DNA of 64,000 nt from Salmonella enterica subsp. enterica serovar Choleraesuis (GCA_022846635.1 AP025685.1:3472001-3536000); one strand, 5' to 3'. Shown: positions 45,865-58,300, counted from the stretch's first letter. Numbers and translations are program-made. The notes: a model not told the origin generated them from the sequence alone.

Positions 45865-47013
45865 TTACTTAGCTTGTGCGCGATAGGCGGAAATCAGTTC
45901 GATAAAGTGGTCGAACAATGGGGCGGCGTCGTGCGGGCCCGGGCTTGCTTCTGGATGCCCCTGGAAGCTAAAGGCCGGTTTGTCAGTGCGGTGAATCCCC
46001 TGCACCGTGTGGTCAAACAGAGACTTGTGAGTCACCCGCAGATTAGCCGGGAGATTCTGCTCATCAACCGCAAAACCGTGGTTCTGTGCGGTAATCATCA
46101 CCGTACCGTTATCCAGATTTTTTACCGGATGGTTGCCGCCGTGATGGCCAAGTTTCATCTTCACTGTGGCGGCACCGCTTGCCAGCGCCAGCAGCTGATG
46201 GCCAAGGCAGATACCGAATACCGGAATATCCGTCGTTAAGAACTTCTGGATAGCGGTAATAGCGTAGTCACACGGCGCCGGGTCACCTGGACCGTTAGAA
46301 AGGAAGATACCGTCCGGATTCATCTTCAATACTTCTTCTGCTGAAGTCTGAGCCGGTACTACCGTCAGACGGCAGCCGCGATCCGCCAGCATCCGCAGAA
46401 TATTGCGCTTCACACCGTAGTCATAAGCCACTACATGGTATGGCAGTTGCTCCTCGCTCTGTGCTTCAGGCAGGCCGCCTTGCAGCGTCCAGCTGCCCTG
46501 AGTCCAGGAATATGACTCGCGGGTGGTTACCTCTTTTGCCAAATCCATGCCGCTCAACCCAGGAAAAGCTTTAGCCTGCTCTAGTGCCAGCGCAACATCC
46601 GGAGCATCTCCTGCGATGATGCAGCCATTCTGGGCGCCTTTTTCGCGCAGCAAACGAGTCAGTTTACGGGTATCGATATCAGCAATGGCGACAATATTAT
46701 GGCGCTTAAGGTAGCTGGCTAAATCTTCGGTATTACGGAAGTTGCTAGCGATAAGCGGCAGGTCGCGGATAACAAGGCCTTGAGCATGTACCTGGGAAGA
46801 TTCTTCATCAGCAGCATTAGTGCCGACATTACCAATATGAGGATAAGTGAGAGTGACAATCTGGCGGGAATAGGAGGGGTCGGTGAGAATTTCTTGATAA
46901 CCGGTCATGGAAGTATTGAAAACCACTTCTCCCACAGCCATTCCCGTCGCCCCAATGGCCAGACCGTGGAATTCGGTTCCGTCTTCGAGAACCAGTATCG
47001 CTGACTTTATCAC
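45865..47013 (-). CDS. carA: Carbamoyl-phosphate synthase small subunit CarA
   Basis: 382 residues from a GTG at 47013 preceded by GGAGG; this aligns with the E. coli N-terminus ([11 protein letters not shown]), whereas the ATG nine codons upstream would add an unmatched extension. The C-terminal class-I glutamine amidotransferase has the nucleophile Cys269 in [10 protein letters not shown] and the His-Glu pair in GHPEASPGP. It supplies ammonia to CarB through a tunnel. First gene of carAB. Confidence 0.96.
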   Translation of the reverse strand: MIKSAILVLEDGTEFHGLAIGATGMAVGEVVFNTSMTGYQEILTDPSYSRQIVTLTYPHIGNVGTNAADEESSQVHAQGLVIRDLPLIASNFRNTEDLASYLKRHNIVAIADIDTRKLTRLLREKGAQNGCIIAGDAPDVALALEQAKAFPGLSGMDLAKEVTTRESYSWTQGSWTLQGGLPEAQSEEQLPYHVVAYDYGVKRNILRMLADRGCRLTVVPAQTSAEEVLKMNPDGIFLSNGPGDPAPCDYAITAIQKFLTTDIPVFGICLGHQLLALASGAATVKMKLGHHGGNHPVKNLDNGTVMITAQNHGFAVDEQNLPANLRVTHKSLFDHTVQGIHRTDKPAFSFQGHPEASPGPHDAAPLFDHFIELISAYRAQAK

Positions 47014-47046
47014 AACATCCTCCAGGGAATAAACAGTCAATTTATT

Positions 47047-47060
47047 TGCATATTAATTCA
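47047..47060 (-). promoter_or_regulatory. ARG box at the carAB promoter
   Basis: TGAATTAATATGCA on the minus strand matches the ArgR box TGAAT-N4-ATTCA at all but one fixed position. It lies about 35 bp upstream of the carA start, as expected for the arginine-repressed promoter P2. Confidence 0.7.
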
Positions 47061-47392
47061 TTTCAAGCGTATGAATCAACGCAAAAGTGCCTGCCAGACG
47101 ATTTTTTGGCAAACGGCGGCATTCTAGAGATCGGGTTGTTAAATGTCCACTATGAATGGCAAATTTTCTATGTTTTTTACCGACCCCATTCTAAATAGCG
47201 GATGCAGTGGGCAAAAACCACAGAAAACCGAGAAAAGAAAACGGTTGCTGACTCAAAACAGGGAAAAAGCGTTTAGCCATCTGGCAGTAAGGAAGAGAAA
47301 TGGTAAATTTGTGCTGTTAAACCGCGACAGACGGCAAAAAATCATAAATAAAAACGCATTACAAATCAAAAATTACCAACAATGCTTATTTT

Positions 47393-47433
47393 AACAAAAA
47401 AAATAAAAATAGCGACATAAAAAGTCGCTATTT
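47393..47433 (-). terminator. dapB terminator
   Basis: On the minus strand AAATAGCGAC (7-nt loop) GTCGCTATTT is followed by a long T-rich tract. It lies 46 bp after the dapB stop. Confidence 0.85.
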
Positions 47434-47479
47434 ATCAATTAATTATAATGACAACACTCGAGTAATGAGATTTTAAAAA

Positions 47480-48316
<837 letters not shown>

Positions 48317-48486
48317 TTAATCAACTGTAAACGCTATCCAGAGTAACCAGCCAGCCGCCCAACCGCTACCCTAAATCGCGGATCATTAAAATTTAATGAC
48401 AGCGCTGAATCAGTATCAAAAAAATATTATTTCGCCGATTTAGCCTGCCTCGGTGTCAGCAAGCCCGGTAATCAATTTGAGCCAAT

Positions 48487-49407
48487 CTAATCCGCCCGGT
48501 CCATCACGTCTTTGACCCAACGTTGAAATCCTGCGACATCCATGTCCAGCGCTACCCGCACGTTCGCAGGCCGTTGCCGTTTATTTTCGATGTCGACCAC
48601 CGTCGCTCCAGATGTCCATTCCCCCTGAGTTTCCACCTCTACCGGGCAGGCCGTCAGAGTAAACAGTTCCGGATGAATCAGGCAGGCAATAGCGCTCAGG
48701 TCGTGCATGCGTAATCCGGTCGCCAGACTGCCGCTACGATAGTGGCTGAACAGAGAATGTAGCATGGCTCCAGTACGGCTTTGAGCCTTCATCGTCTGCA
48801 TAAACTCCGGCATAAGCAGCGCGCGGTTAGTGACATCCAGACCACACATCACAATATCAATACCGCTGGCAAACACTTTGGCTGCCGCTTCTGGATCGAT
48901 GGCGATATTAAACTCGGCGTAAGGCGTATAATTCCCGCGCCCGGCAGAGCCGCCCATAATAACTAACCGCTTAATGCGTGAAGTGATATGCGGGTACTGA
49001 ATCAGCAGCAGGGCCAGATTGGTCAGCGGGCCAATAGCGACGATAGTCATCGGCTCAGGACTGGCTTCCAGGGCCTGGCGTATGGCTTCAAAAGCCGGGG
49101 TATCCAGCAGGGGCACCACGCTATCGTCGAACTGATAACCATCCATACCAGACTCTCCGTGAACGCTGGCGGCATTGCCCGGTTCACGAGTCAGCGGTCT
49201 GGCGGCCCCCATTGCCACTGGCACATCGACCGCGCCCAGAAAATGCAGCAAACGCCGGGCATTCAAGGTCGTTTTATCCACGCCGACATTTCCGGCAACC
49301 GTGGTCACCAGGCGCAGGTCAATTTCCGGCGACAATACCGCTGCGGTTATGGCCATGGCATCATCGATACCGGGATCGGTGTCCAGAATAATGGCTTCGC
49401 GATTCAT
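48487..49407 (-). CDS. rihC: Non-specific ribonucleoside hydrolase RihC
   Basis: 306 residues (304 in E. coli), IUNH superfamily. The calcium-binding DTDPGIDDA motif (about 9-17) is intact, and the [22 protein letters not shown] block is typical. It hydrolyses purine and pyrimidine ribonucleosides to base and ribose. GGAG precedes the start. A terminator separates it from the upstream ispH, so it is an independent unit, in E. coli subject to catabolite repression. Confidence 0.96.
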   Translation of the reverse strand: MNREAIILDTDPGIDDAMAITAAVLSPEIDLRLVTTVAGNVGVDKTTLNARRLLHFLGAVDVPVAMGAARPLTREPGNAASVHGESGMDGYQFDDSVVPLLDTPAFEAIRQALEASPEPMTIVAIGPLTNLALLLIQYPHITSRIKRLVIMGGSAGRGNYTPYAEFNIAIDPEAAAKVFASGIDIVMCGLDVTNRALLMPEFMQTMKAQSRTGAMLHSLFSHYRSGSLATGLRMHDLSAIACLIHPELFTLTACPVEVETQGEWTSGATVVDIENKRQRPANVRVALDMDVAGFQRWVKDVMDRAD

Positions 49408-49461
49408 GCATATCTCCTTTGCTCGAGTCAGTTAAGCTTTTCAGGGTAAACGCAGGTAAAA

Positions 49462-49494
49462 AAAATGCCAGTGGTTAACTCCCACTGGCATTTT
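49462..49494 (-). terminator. Terminator of the ribF-ileS-lspA-fkpB-ispH run
   Basis: AAAATGCCAGTGG, a 7-nt loop and CCACTGGCATTTT are flanked by A/T runs. It lies between the ispH stop and the rihC start. Confidence 0.88.
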
Positions 49495-49531
49495 AAATAT
49501 TCTGGCTTTGTCGATTTGGCCCGCTTAAGCG

Positions 49532-50482
49532 TTACTCCGCCTCAATAGCATCAATTCTCAGCGCCTTAGGCACCTCAAATACGATGTTCTCTTCCCGGCC
49601 TGTCAGCTCTGTCACGTTTTCGCCACCCAACTCTTGCAGGCGAGCGATAACGTTCTGCACCAAAATATCCGGAGCCGAAGCACCCGCAGTAACGCCCACG
49701 CAGGATGCCCCGTCTAACCATTGAACATCGATATCCGTGGCATCGTCGATAAGCCAGGCCTTTTTACCCATCCGCCGGGCCAGCTCTGCCAGCCGGTTGG
49801 AGTTCGATGAGTTCTTAGACCCGACCACCAGTACCACGTCAGCTTCATCTGCCAGCGCACGTACCGCCTCCTGGCGATTAGTCGTGGCATAACAGATATC
49901 GTCTTTACGCGGCCCGGAAATGCTGGGGAATTTTTCACGCAGAGCATCGATAACATCTGAAGTGTCATCTACCGATAACGTGGTCTGGGTCATAAATGAC
50001 AGCCGCGAGTCGTCTTTTACATCCAGCTTCCAGACATCCTCTGGCGACTCAACCAGGTACATTCCCCCATTAGGGTTGCTGTACTGGCCCATCGTCCCTT
50101 CAACTTCCGGATGGCCGGCATGACCGATAAGAATCGACTCTTCACCGCGACGGCTGGCGCGCGCGACTTCCATATGCACCTTCGTAACCAGCGGACAGGT
50201 TGCGTCAAACACCTTCAGGTCGCGCTGTTTCGCCTCATTACGTACCGCCTGAGAAACACCGTGTGCCGAGAAAATAAGGATAGCCCCGTCCGGAACCTCG
50301 CTAATCTGCTCGATAAAAATGGCACCGCGCTGACGCAGGCCATCCACTACATAGCGGTTATGCACGACTTCATGACGCACATAGATAGGCGCACCGTAAA
50401 TTGACAGTGCGTTCTCAACGATGCTGATAGCCCGATCGACCCCCGCGCAAAATCCGCGCGGATTAGCCAGCAGAATTCGCAT
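49532..50482 (-). CDS. ispH: 4-hydroxy-3-methylbut-2-enyl diphosphate reductase IspH
   Basis: 316 residues from [18 protein letters not shown] (E. coli length); the longer frame runs into fkpB. The three Fe-S cluster cysteines are Cys12, Cys96 (DATCPLVTK) and Cys197 ([11 protein letters not shown]), and the substrate-binding histidines are in HEVVH and GHAGHPE. It makes IPP and DMAPP in the last step of the MEP pathway. It overlaps fkpB by 20 nt. Confidence 0.98.
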   Translation of the reverse strand: MRILLANPRGFCAGVDRAISIVENALSIYGAPIYVRHEVVHNRYVVDGLRQRGAIFIEQISEVPDGAILIFSAHGVSQAVRNEAKQRDLKVFDATCPLVTKVHMEVARASRRGEESILIGHAGHPEVEGTMGQYSNPNGGMYLVESPEDVWKLDVKDDSRLSFMTQTTLSVDDTSDVIDALREKFPSISGPRKDDICYATTNRQEAVRALADEADVVLVVGSKNSSNSNRLAELARRMGKKAWLIDDATDIDVQWLDGASCVGVTAGASAPDILVQNVIARLQELGGENVTELTGREENIVFEVPKALRIDAIEAE

Positions 50483-50933
50483 CAGCCCCCTCCAGTACCG
50501 GATCAACTTCCAGCACTTCAATATCAAAGTGGACAGTCTGCCCGGCCAGTGGGTGGTTAAAATCAACGGTAATAGAATCACCGTTCACTTCACGAATAAC
50601 GCCAGGCATCTCGGAGCCATCCATAGCGGTAAATAACATAATCGCCCCAACCTCTGGTTCCCCGGCGTCGATAAAGTCCCGGCGCGAGAAGTACTGAATG
50701 AGGTCAGGGCTGGTGATACCGAAAGCGGCCTCAGGCGGCAGCGAGAACGCCGTTTTAGCTCCGGCCTTCAGGCCCAGCAGGTGCTGCTCCAGCCCTTCAG
50801 ACAGGCTGGAATCCCCCAGGCGGAACAATGCAGGTTTACCATTGTTTCGGGTAGATTCAGCCGTCGAGCCATCTTCAAGCTTGAGCGTAAAATGCACCAG
50901 CACGGCGCTGTCGCTTTGCACTGAGTTCGCCAT
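50463..50933 (-). CDS. fkpB: FKBP-type peptidyl-prolyl isomerase FkpB (SlpA)
   Basis: 156 residues (149 in E. coli; the extra residues are a C-terminal GADANSAG tail). FKBP fold with an inserted IF chaperone flap: [39 protein letters not shown] and [17 protein letters not shown]. Cytosolic PPIase and chaperone. It overlaps both neighbours, 1 nt with lspA and 20 nt with ispH, so it lies inside a tightly coupled operon. Confidence 0.96.
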   Translation of the reverse strand: MANSVQSDSAVLVHFTLKLEDGSTAESTRNNGKPALFRLGDSSLSEGLEQHLLGLKAGAKTAFSLPPEAAFGITSPDLIQYFSRRDFIDAGEPEVGAIMLFTAMDGSEMPGVIREVNGDSITVDFNHPLAGQTVHFDIEVLEVDPVLEGADANSAG

Positions 50934-51442
50934 CAGTTCCCCTTCTGTTTTACGGTTTTTTTCGAAGATACGAAAAAGCCTTCCAGCACTATCAACGCCG
51001 CGCCGATACAGATACCGGTATCCGCGATATTGAAGGTTGGGAAGTGCCAGTTGCCTACGTAGAAGTCAATCATATCGACCACAAAACCGTGCACCATGCG
51101 ATCGAACAGATTGCCCAGCGCGCCGCCGATAATCAGCGCATAGGCAATATTATTAAGCTTTTGCACCGCGCTATGGCGATACATCATCACCATCAGTACC
51201 GCAGCAATGCCGATAGCGATACCGGCAAAGAACCAGCGCTGCCAGCCGTCCTCACCCGCGAGGAAGCTAAACGCCGCCCCCGGGTTGTGGGCGTAATGCA
51301 GGTTGAAGAATGGGATCAACGCGCGGGTTTCATAGAGCTGAAAATTGTCCATGATCCACTGCTTGACGCCCAGGTCGACGACCAGCACTAACAGCGCCAG
51401 CCACAGCCAGCGCAATCCGGTTGAAAGAATAGGTTTAGTCAT
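50933..51442 (-). CDS. lspA: Lipoprotein signal peptidase II LspA
   Basis: 169 residues (164 in E. coli) with four transmembrane segments. The catalytic aspartates lie in [10 protein letters not shown] and [12 protein letters not shown]. It removes the signal peptide of diacylated prolipoproteins in the inner membrane and is the globomycin target. The stop and start codons overlap as TGATG with both fkpB and ileS. Confidence 0.97.
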   Translation of the reverse strand: MTKPILSTGLRWLWLALLVLVVDLGVKQWIMDNFQLYETRALIPFFNLHYAHNPGAAFSFLAGEDGWQRWFFAGIAIGIAAVLMVMMYRHSAVQKLNNIAYALIIGGALGNLFDRMVHGFVVDMIDFYVGNWHFPTFNIADTGICIGAALIVLEGFFVSSKKTVKQKGN

Positions 51443-54291
51443 CAGGCGAACTTACGCTTTTCACCGTCACCGGCGATATTGATGACACAGCGGCCGCAGA
51501 TCTCTGCGTGTTCCGCCACCTTGCCTACATCGGTGGTGTAATGCCAGCAACGCGGGCACTTATCACCTTCGGCTTTCTCCAGGGAGATTTTCAGCCCTTT
51601 AAGCAGTTCGCTTGGCTGAGCGCTGGCATCGGCCTCGGCAATATCCGCCACCCGAGCGCCCGAAGTCAGCAGCACGAAGCGCAGCTCTTCGCCCAGCGCC
51701 CGCAGCTGCGGAGCCAGAGAAGTGTCCGCATATAGCGTTACTGCCGCTTCCAGAGAACCACCCACTTTCTTATCGGCACGCGCCTGCTCGATAACCTTGT
51801 TCACTTCGCCACGAACTTTCAGCAGCGTTTCCCAGTAGTTATCGTTCATGGCTTCGTCGTCGGCCAGGTCAAACAGCCCCTGATACCATTCGCCGGTGAA
51901 TACATATTTTTCACGCTCACCCGGCAGGTAGTTCCAGACTTCGTCAGCAGTGAAGGACAGAATAGGTGCCATCCAGCGCACCAGCGCTTCGGCGATATGG
52001 TACAGCGCAGTCTGACAGCTGCGGCGTGCTACGCTGTCGGCCTTAGCGGTGTACTGACGGTCTTTAATGATGTCGAGATAGAACGAGCCCATTTCAACCG
52101 AGCAGAAACGCATCAGACGCTGCACCACTTCGTGGAAGTCGTAGTCTTCATAGGCCGCAACGATATCCGCCTGCGCGGATTTAGCACAGCCAACCGCCCA
52201 GCGATCCAGTACCACCATATCTTCCGGTTTCACCATGTCTTTCACCGGATCGAAACCATTCAGGTTAGCCAGCAGGAAGCGTGCGGTGTTACGGATACGA
52301 CGATATGCATCGGCAGCGCGTTTAAGGATTTCATCCGATACGGCCATTTCGCCGGTGTAATCGGTAGAAGCCACCCACAGACGCAGAATATCGGCACCCA
52401 GTTTGTTCATCACATCCTGAGGTGAAACGGTATTCCCGATGGATTTGGACATTTTACGCCCCTGACCATCAACGGTGAAACCGTGGGTCAGAACCTGGCG
52501 ATAAGGCGCTTTGCCTTTAGTTGCAACGCCAATCATCAGCGAAGACATAAACCAGCCGCGATGCTGGTCAGAGCCTTCCAGGTACATATCTGGAGTGTGG
52601 CCGCCAAATTCAGGACGGGCATCGATAACCGAGAAGCTGGTAGAGCCGGAGTCGAACCATACGTCCAGAGTATCAGGCACTTTGCTGTAGTTATCCGCGT
52701 CGTCACCCAGGATTTCACGCGGGTCTAAATCCCACCATGCCTGAATGCCATCTTTTTCAACGCGCTGAGCTACGGCTTCCATTAATTCAACGGTACGCGG
52801 ATGCAGCTCTTCTGTTTGATTATGAACAAACAGCGACATCGGCACGCCCCAGGTACGCTGACGCGAGATACACCAGTCCGGACGATTAGCAACCATCGAT
52901 TCGATACGCGCTTTACCCCAGGCAGGGATCCAGCCGCTCAGGTGGTCTTTTTCAATACCTTCCTGTTCGATGCGATCGATCTCTTTAAGAGATTTAATAC
53001 GCAGCCCTTTCTGATCCATACTCACAAACCACTGCGGGGTGGCGCGGAAGATGATTGGGGTTTTGTGACGCCAGCAGCATGGGTAGCTGTGCTGCATTTT
53101 TTCTACATGCAGCAGTGCGCCTTTTTCACGCAGCAGCTCAACGATGGTGTCGTTGGCTTTAAATACATTCAGGCCATCCAGCGTCGGGTATGTACCCGGC
53201 AGATAAGTGCCATCCGGGCCGACCGGGTTAGCAATTTCCAGACCGTATTTCTGGCTGATGGTGTAGTCATCAGGGCCGTGGCCACCGGCGGTATGTACCG
53301 CACCGGTACCCGCTTCCAGGGTAACGTGCTCGCCGAGGATAGCCGGCACATCGAAGCCCATAAACGGGTGACGGAAGCGCAGCATTTCCAGGCTGGTACC
53401 GTTAGCAGAGCCAAGCACTTTCCAGTCGCTGGCGCCAATACGCTGCATTACGCTTTCCAGCAGCTCTTTAGCCACCACCAGCGCCTGGTCAGCAAGCTGC
53501 ACCAGCACGTATTCGATCTCCGCATGCAGAGAGATTGCGCGGTTAGCCGGCAGCGTCCATGGTGTTGTGGTCCAGATAACCAGAGACAGCGGGCCATTGA
53601 CCTGGCTTACGCCAAATTTATCAGCAACGGCCGCGGCATCCACGGCCTGGAAAGCAACATCGATAGACGGGGAAGTTTTGTCGTAATACTCGACTTCGGC
53701 TTCCGCGAGCGCGGAACGGCAGTCGATACACCAGTGCACCGGCTTCGCGCCTTTCAGCAGATGGCCATTATCGATAATTTTGCCCAGTGCGCGGATGATG
53801 TTGGCTTCAGTTTTGAAGTCCATCGTCAGGTACGGATGAGCCCAGTCGCCCAGCACGCCCAGACGGATGAAATCGTTACGCTGACCGTCTACCTGCTCAG
53901 CGGCATATTTGCGGCAGGCAGCGCGGAACTCAGCGGCGCTGAATTTCTCACCCGGTTTACCCAGCAGCTGCTCAACTTTCAGCTCGATAGGCAGGCCGTG
54001 ACAATCCCAGCCCGGAACGTATGGCGAGTCGTAGCCAGCCAGCGTTTTGGACTTAATAATAATGTCTTTAAGAATCTTATTAACCGAGTGACCAATGTGA
54101 ATATTGCCGTTCGCGTATGGAGGGCCATCATGCAGAATGAAGGTTTTTTTGCCTTTTTTGGCATTACGGATGATGCCGTACAGGTCATCATCATTCCAAC
54201 GCGCCAGCATGCCCGGCTCGCGCTTAGCGAGATCGCCGCGCATCGGGAACCCTGTTTCCGGCAAATTCAGGGTAGATTTAAAGTCACTCAT
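51442..54291 (-). CDS. ileS: Isoleucyl-tRNA synthetase IleS
   Basis: 949 residues, 11 longer than E. coli (938). Class-I synthetase with HIGH at 65-68, KMSKS in [10 protein letters not shown], and a C-terminal zinc site (CPRCWHY and CGRCV). Editing-site residues Thr241-243, Asn250, His333 and Asp342 are kept, but the conserved TAPGHG reads TAGGHG, with Gly336 replacing Pro. The extra residues form a charged insertion of about 11 after SLKEI (about 439-449), before WIPAWG. It charges tRNA-Ile in the ribF-ileS-lspA operon. Confidence 0.97.
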   Translation of the reverse strand: MSDFKSTLNLPETGFPMRGDLAKREPGMLARWNDDDLYGIIRNAKKGKKTFILHDGPPYANGNIHIGHSVNKILKDIIIKSKTLAGYDSPYVPGWDCHGLPIELKVEQLLGKPGEKFSAAEFRAACRKYAAEQVDGQRNDFIRLGVLGDWAHPYLTMDFKTEANIIRALGKIIDNGHLLKGAKPVHWCIDCRSALAEAEVEYYDKTSPSIDVAFQAVDAAAVADKFGVSQVNGPLSLVIWTTTPWTLPANRAISLHAEIEYVLVQLADQALVVAKELLESVMQRIGASDWKVLGSANGTSLEMLRFRHPFMGFDVPAILGEHVTLEAGTGAVHTAGGHGPDDYTISQKYGLEIANPVGPDGTYLPGTYPTLDGLNVFKANDTIVELLREKGALLHVEKMQHSYPCCWRHKTPIIFRATPQWFVSMDQKGLRIKSLKEIDRIEQEGIEKDHLSGWIPAWGKARIESMVANRPDWCISRQRTWGVPMSLFVHNQTEELHPRTVELMEAVAQRVEKDGIQAWWDLDPREILGDDADNYSKVPDTLDVWFDSGSTSFSVIDARPEFGGHTPDMYLEGSDQHRGWFMSSLMIGVATKGKAPYRQVLTHGFTVDGQGRKMSKSIGNTVSPQDVMNKLGADILRLWVASTDYTGEMAVSDEILKRAADAYRRIRNTARFLLANLNGFDPVKDMVKPEDMVVLDRWAVGCAKSAQADIVAAYEDYDFHEVVQRLMRFCSVEMGSFYLDIIKDRQYTAKADSVARRSCQTALYHIAEALVRWMAPILSFTADEVWNYLPGEREKYVFTGEWYQGLFDLADDEAMNDNYWETLLKVRGEVNKVIEQARADKKVGGSLEAAVTLYADTSLAPQLRALGEELRFVLLTSGARVADIAEADASAQPSELLKGLKISLEKAEGDKCPRCWHYTTDVGKVAEHAEICGRCVINIAGDGEKRKFA

Positions 54292-54336
54292 CAGATTCTC
54301 GGTTCCGTATTTCGGTTGTTTAATCCCAGGCCTGGG

Positions 54337-55275
54337 TTAAGCCGGTGTGTTAAGCCCAAAGTAAGTTCGGGCAGTCACCTCATCTCTTGCGATTTGCGCT
54401 TTTAGCTCATCGAGCGAAGCAAAACGCTGTTCATTGCGGATTTTCTTCCGCAGCACCACTTCAATGTGGCGCCCATACAGATCCATCGACACATCCAGAA
54501 GATGTACTTCCAGCTGCTGACGCAAACCGGCCACGGTTGGCCGGGTGCCAATGTTCGCCACACCCGGCAGCGGCGTGACATCTAGCCCCGTTACTTCAAC
54601 GGCATAAACGCCCTTGACCGGGGATACCTGGCGATGCAGCGGCAGATTCGCGGTTGGGAACCCAATAGTTCTTCCTAACGCGTCGCCGTGCACCACCCGC
54701 CCGGAAATAACGAACGGGTGGCCGAGCAGTCGTTCGGCCAGTATCAGGTCGTCATTTTGCAACGCCTGACGAACGGCGGTGCTGCTGATGCGCACGCCAT
54801 CTTCAAAGAAGGTATGGGTGCTGATGACATCAAAGCCATATTCGCGCCCCGCTGTTTGTAATAACAAGAAATCGCCCTGGCGACCAGCCCCAAAGCGGAA
54901 ATCATCTCCTACCGCCAGATATTTTACGCCGAGCCGCCTAACCAGCAGGTCACTGACAAAGCTTTGCGCCGTCAGAGCGGCAAAGCGACGGTCAAAACGC
55001 ACACACAGTACGTAGTCGACGCCGCAGGAAGCCAGCAAAGCCAGCTTATCGCGCAGTGCGGTCAGGCGCGCCGGGGCTCCGGCTCCGGCAAACAGCTCCA
55101 GCGGCTGGGGTTCAAATATCATCACCATAACCGGGAGGTTCCGCGCCTGCCCTTCGGCCTTAAGCCGGGTAAGCAGCGCCTGATGGCCGCGATGCACACC
55201 ATCAAAATTACCAATTGTCAGGACGCACCCCTGTGGGGCAGAACTGAGATTATGTAAACCGCGTATCAGCTTCAT
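54337..55275 (-). CDS. ribF: Bifunctional riboflavin kinase / FAD synthetase RibF
   Basis: 312 residues (313 in E. coli). The N-terminal FAD-synthetase nucleotidyltransferase domain (about 1-185) has TIGNFDGVHRGHQALL and the ISSTAVRQAL block. The C-terminal riboflavin kinase domain (about 186-310) has GRTIGFPTANL. It makes FMN and FAD. It precedes ileS by 45 nt on the same strand. Confidence 0.97.
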   Translation of the reverse strand: MKLIRGLHNLSSAPQGCVLTIGNFDGVHRGHQALLTRLKAEGQARNLPVMVMIFEPQPLELFAGAGAPARLTALRDKLALLASCGVDYVLCVRFDRRFAALTAQSFVSDLLVRRLGVKYLAVGDDFRFGAGRQGDFLLLQTAGREYGFDVISTHTFFEDGVRISSTAVRQALQNDDLILAERLLGHPFVISGRVVHGDALGRTIGFPTANLPLHRQVSPVKGVYAVEVTGLDVTPLPGVANIGTRPTVAGLRQQLEVHLLDVSMDLYGRHIEVVLRKKIRNEQRFASLDELKAQIARDEVTARTYFGLNTPA

Positions 55276-55530
55276 GGCTGGCTCGAAGAAACAGTGGAAA
55301 TCGGCGGATTATACATTGTACAGCCGCTAAAATTAACCGGCGATTACCCCGATTAGCATAAAGCTATAATGAATTCATCGCTCTCGACGCCGCAAATCAA
55401 CCCCGGCGCGCATTCATTAACATTTTTGTCGTGCAAAGGCTGTATTCGCAGACAGCAAACTGGTAGAATCCTGCGCCATCACTACGTAAGGGGTGCCACT
55501 AATTTAGCGGCGCTTATTTGCACAAATCCA
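55276..55530. other. ribF-rpsT divergent region
   Basis: Together with the rpsT leader (to 55606) this is about 330 bp without a gene. In E. coli it contains the small gene yaaY, which I do not see here. A TATAAT at 55365-55370 and a TAGAAT at 55464-55469 on the plus strand are possible extra -10 elements. Confidence 0.45.
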
Positions 55531-55559
55531 TTGACAAAAGAAGGCTAAAAGGGCATATT
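55531..55559 (+). promoter_or_regulatory. rpsT proximal promoter
   Basis: TTGACA (55531-55536) and CATATT (55554-55559) with a 17-bp spacer, about 48 bp before the rpsT start. It corresponds to a known E. coli rpsT promoter. Confidence 0.75.
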
Positions 55560-55606
55560 CCTCGGCCTTTGAATTGTCCATACATAGATTATTTGGGAGT
55601 TGGACC

Positions 55607-55870
55607 TTGGCTAATATCAAATCAGCTAAGAAACGCGCCGTACAGTCTGAAAAGCGCCGCAAGCACAACGCTAGCCGTCGCTCCATGATGCGTACTTTCA
55701 TCAAGAAAGTATACGCGGCGATTGCAGCTGGCGACAAAGTAGCTGCACAAAACGCATTGAACGAAATGCAACCAATCGTGGACCGTCAGGCCAGCAAAGG
55801 TCTGATCCACAAAAACAAAGCTGCGCGTCATAAGGCTAACCTGACCGCGCAAATCAACAAAATGGCTTAA
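55607..55870 (+). CDS. rpsT: 30S ribosomal protein S20
   Basis: 87 residues beginning [20 protein letters not shown], a basic helical protein binding the 5' and 3' minor domains of 16S rRNA. The start codon is TTG at 55607 with GGGAG upstream, as in E. coli, where the UUG start is part of translational autorepression by S20. An ATG 11 codons upstream would add an unmatched extension. Monocistronic, followed by a strong terminator. Confidence 0.98.
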   Translation: MANIKSAKKRAVQSEKRRKHNASRRSMMRTFIKKVYAAIAAGDKVAAQNALNEMQPIVDRQASKGLIHKNKAARHKANLTAQINKMA

Positions 55871-55901
55871 TTGCCACTTAGTTGTGATGCTTTGATAAAA
55901 A

Positions 55902-55924
55902 AACCGGCTGCTGCCGGTTTTTTT
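55902..55924 (+). terminator. rpsT terminator
   Basis: AACCGGC (4-nt loop) GCCGGTT followed by TTTTT. The T-run overlaps the nhaR stop codon on the other strand. Confidence 0.9.
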
Positions 55925-56831
55925 ATGCCTGCCGTTTCTCGCCCAGCGCAAACAGCGCAGAAAAATCACGATTGCAGATACGCTGCACCGCCGGATGCTG
56001 AATCATCCTCTCAGCAAAAATCGCGTGATACTCCTCCTGCACCTCTTCTACCCGCCCCAGTTCAACAATACTGTCATCCTGATAGAAGTCATTCGCGTAC
56101 AGCGTTGGTGCCACAAATATCGCATTGTGAGTAGCACCAAAAGCCTTCATCAGCGCCGCGTCGTCAAACTCCCCCAAAATCTGAACCTGAAGCCCCTGAG
56201 CATTAAACCAGTTCAGCAGTTTGCGCCCGAGCATCGAACGACGCCCTGGAATAAGCAGCTTACGCGTTTCCAGACAGGCGGGAAAAGATACATCGGGCCG
56301 TGGAAGCTGGCTCCAAAAGCTAACGCCGCATTCACCGATTTTCACCGAAAACAGCCCCTCTTGCTGGGTTGAATCAATCGGGCAGTCGGAAATAATCATA
56401 TCCAGTTTATGCTGGCTGAGCTGATCGAGCAGCAGCTCGTGAGTAGACTCAAAACAGCGCAGGCGAATTTGCTGATCGTCCTCAACCGCACTCTCCAGCA
56501 CGCCGCTCACCAGATGTTTGGACAACGCATCCGCCACGCCGACATCAAACAGCAGGTGCGACTCTTTGCGATAGTTCACAATATCCAGCATTTCCTGGCT
56601 CAGGGTAAACATACGGTCGGCATAGCGAAATACCAGTTGCCCCAATTCCGTCGGCTCCAGCCCGCGCCCTTTGCGTTTAAACAGTCGCCCTTGCAACCGC
56701 TCTTCCAGCAGTTTTATCTGCCCGGTAATAGTTTGTGGAGTCAGGAACAGAGCTTCAGCGGCACTTGCCACCGAGCCCGATTTGCAAACCTGCCAGAAGT
56801 AATAGAGATGGTTGAAGTTAATCTGTGACAT
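55923..56831 (-). CDS. nhaR: LysR-type Na+-responsive activator NhaR
   Basis: 302 residues (301 in E. coli). The N-terminal helix-turn-helix (about 1-62) has [20 protein letters not shown], followed by a LysR substrate domain. NhaR activates nhaA in response to sodium. It lies downstream of nhaA on the same strand; a hairpin between them may limit read-through. No IS element separates it from rpsT, unlike E. coli K-12. Confidence 0.96.
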   Translation of the reverse strand: MSQINFNHLYYFWQVCKSGSVASAAEALFLTPQTITGQIKLLEERLQGRLFKRKGRGLEPTELGQLVFRYADRMFTLSQEMLDIVNYRKESHLLFDVGVADALSKHLVSGVLESAVEDDQQIRLRCFESTHELLLDQLSQHKLDMIISDCPIDSTQQEGLFSVKIGECGVSFWSQLPRPDVSFPACLETRKLLIPGRRSMLGRKLLNWFNAQGLQVQILGEFDDAALMKAFGATHNAIFVAPTLYANDFYQDDSIVELGRVEEVQEEYHAIFAERMIQHPAVQRICNRDFSALFALGEKRQA

Positions 56832-56842
56832 TTGCTATTCCA

Positions 56843-56874
56843 GATAAAATAAAGGGCAGCCATTCATGCTGCCC
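56843..56874 (-). terminator. Hairpin between nhaA and nhaR
   Basis: On the minus strand GGGCAGC (7-nt loop) GCTGCCC is followed by TTTATTTTAT. It lies 20-50 bp after the nhaA stop and just before nhaR, suggesting partial termination. Confidence 0.7.
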
Positions 56875-56893
56875 ATAATCATAACGGTTACGC

Positions 56894-58060
56894 TTATGAC
56901 GTCGCCAGCCGCTTACGCAGCAAGGCATAGCCAATAACCGCCGACAGCAAAGAGCCGATAAGAATGCCGAGCTTAGCCAGCACTATCATTTGCGGATCCA
57001 CATCGCCATAGGCCAGAGAGGCGATAAAGATAGACATGGTAAAGCCGATACCACACAGCACGCCGATAGCCATAATATCGCGCATTGAAGTCCCTTCAGG
57101 CAGCCGGGCCAGCTTCAGCTTAACGCTCAGCCAGCAAAACAGGCTGATACCCAGCGGCTTGCCGATAAGCAAACCGGCGATAATACCCAGCGGCAACAGT
57201 GACACCAGCTCATGGGCCGTTACGCCGCCCAGAGCCACTCCGGCATTGGCGAAGGCAAACAGCGGCAGAATCAACCACGATACCCAAGGATGCAGCACAT
57301 GCTCCAGTTCTTTAGCCGGAGAGTGGCCGTCTTTAGCCTTAAGCGGAATAAAGAAACCGACGATAACGCCCGCCAGAGTGGCGTGAACGCCTGACTTCAG
57401 TACCGCCGTCCATAGCACCACGCCAACCAATATATAGATGCCGGTGCGACGCACATTCATCATATTCAACAAAGCCAGCACCGCTACCGATAGTGCCGCG
57501 ATGCCCAGTGAAACCATAGATAAATCAATGGTGTAGAACAGTGCAATAATGACGATAGCGCCCAGGTCATCAATAATAGCCAGCGCCATTAAGAAGATTT
57601 TTAGCACTACCGGCACCCGGCTGCCGAGCAATGCCAGGATCCCCAGCGCGAAGGCAATATCAGTTGCGGCCGGGATTGCCCAGCCCTGGCTCGCAATGGG
57701 GTCGCCATGGTTAAACGCCAGGAACAGCAGCGCGGGCATCACCATCCCGCCCAGCGCCGCAATAACCGGGAATGATGCCTGACGCAGGCTGGCAAGCGAA
57801 CCTTGCACCATCTCGCGCTTCACTTCCAAACCAATCAGCAGGAAGAAAATGGCCATCAGGGCGTCGTTTATCCACAAAAGCATGTTTTTATTTATTTCCA
57901 GCGCACCTACCTGGACGGCTACCGGCAGCGATAAAAAAGCGCTGTAGGCATCGCGCGTAGCGTCAAGATTAGCGAGGATCATCGCCAGAGTGGCGGCAAT
58001 TATCAGAGTCACGCCACCCGCGGCGTCACTGGCAAGAAAACGGGTCAGGGCTTTATTCAT
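56894..58060 (-). CDS. nhaA: Na+/H+ antiporter NhaA
   Basis: 388 residues, the E. coli length, with 12 hydrophobic segments. The transport-site aspartate pair is in [18 protein letters not shown] (about 163-164). The pH-sensing region near residue 225 (HATLAGV) is conserved. NhaA exchanges two protons for one sodium to control sodium and alkaline pH. In E. coli hokC/mokC lies between dnaJ and nhaA; it is missing here. Confidence 0.98.
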   Translation of the reverse strand: MNKALTRFLASDAAGGVTLIIAATLAMILANLDATRDAYSAFLSLPVAVQVGALEINKNMLLWINDALMAIFFLLIGLEVKREMVQGSLASLRQASFPVIAALGGMVMPALLFLAFNHGDPIASQGWAIPAATDIAFALGILALLGSRVPVVLKIFLMALAIIDDLGAIVIIALFYTIDLSMVSLGIAALSVAVLALLNMMNVRRTGIYILVGVVLWTAVLKSGVHATLAGVIVGFFIPLKAKDGHSPAKELEHVLHPWVSWLILPLFAFANAGVALGGVTAHELVSLLPLGIIAGLLIGKPLGISLFCWLSVKLKLARLPEGTSMRDIMAIGVLCGIGFTMSIFIASLAYGDVDPQMIVLAKLGILIGSLLSAVIGYALLRKRLATS

Positions 58061-58252
58061 TTAATAAACCTGTATTTAGTAGAAGTATTCCATAACTACG
58101 GGTTTCAGCATAACCGCTGCAAATGATCGGGAAAAGTAGATTATTACAGACTTAATACTCGGTTATTACGAACATTAATCATCTATATAACAGTCAGTTT
58201 CATAATGACAATCAGGATAAGACTCTGTGCCGAGAGTAAACATGCATACCAA

Positions 58253-58280
58253 TAAAAAAAACCCGCCAGCGGCGGGTTTT
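58253..58280 (-). terminator. dnaKJ terminator
   Basis: ACCCGCC (3-nt loop) GGCGGGT with an eight-A run on one side and TTTT on the other; minus-strand reading gives a long T-tract 24 bp after the dnaJ stop. Probably bidirectional. Confidence 0.9.
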
Positions 58281-58300
58281 TATCAAATCGCTCTCGACAA

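Larger units (their letters stand above)
47014..47479. other. carAB control region and dapB 3' flank
   Basis: About 465 bp between dapB and carA, which are both on the minus strand. It should hold the two carAB promoters known in E. coli; an ARG box is visible near carA. The dapB-proximal end carries the dapB terminator and an A/T-rich tract. An 83-codon plus-strand frame (47143-47394) has no recognisable family and was not called. Confidence 0.55.

Noticed and set aside
47143..47394. 83-codon plus-strand frame upstream of carA
   Set aside because: Lysine/arginine-rich translation of A-rich regulatory DNA, with no homology recognised.
52801..54405. 534-codon plus-strand frame inside ileS
   Set aside because: Antisense shadow of ileS produced by its codon bias.
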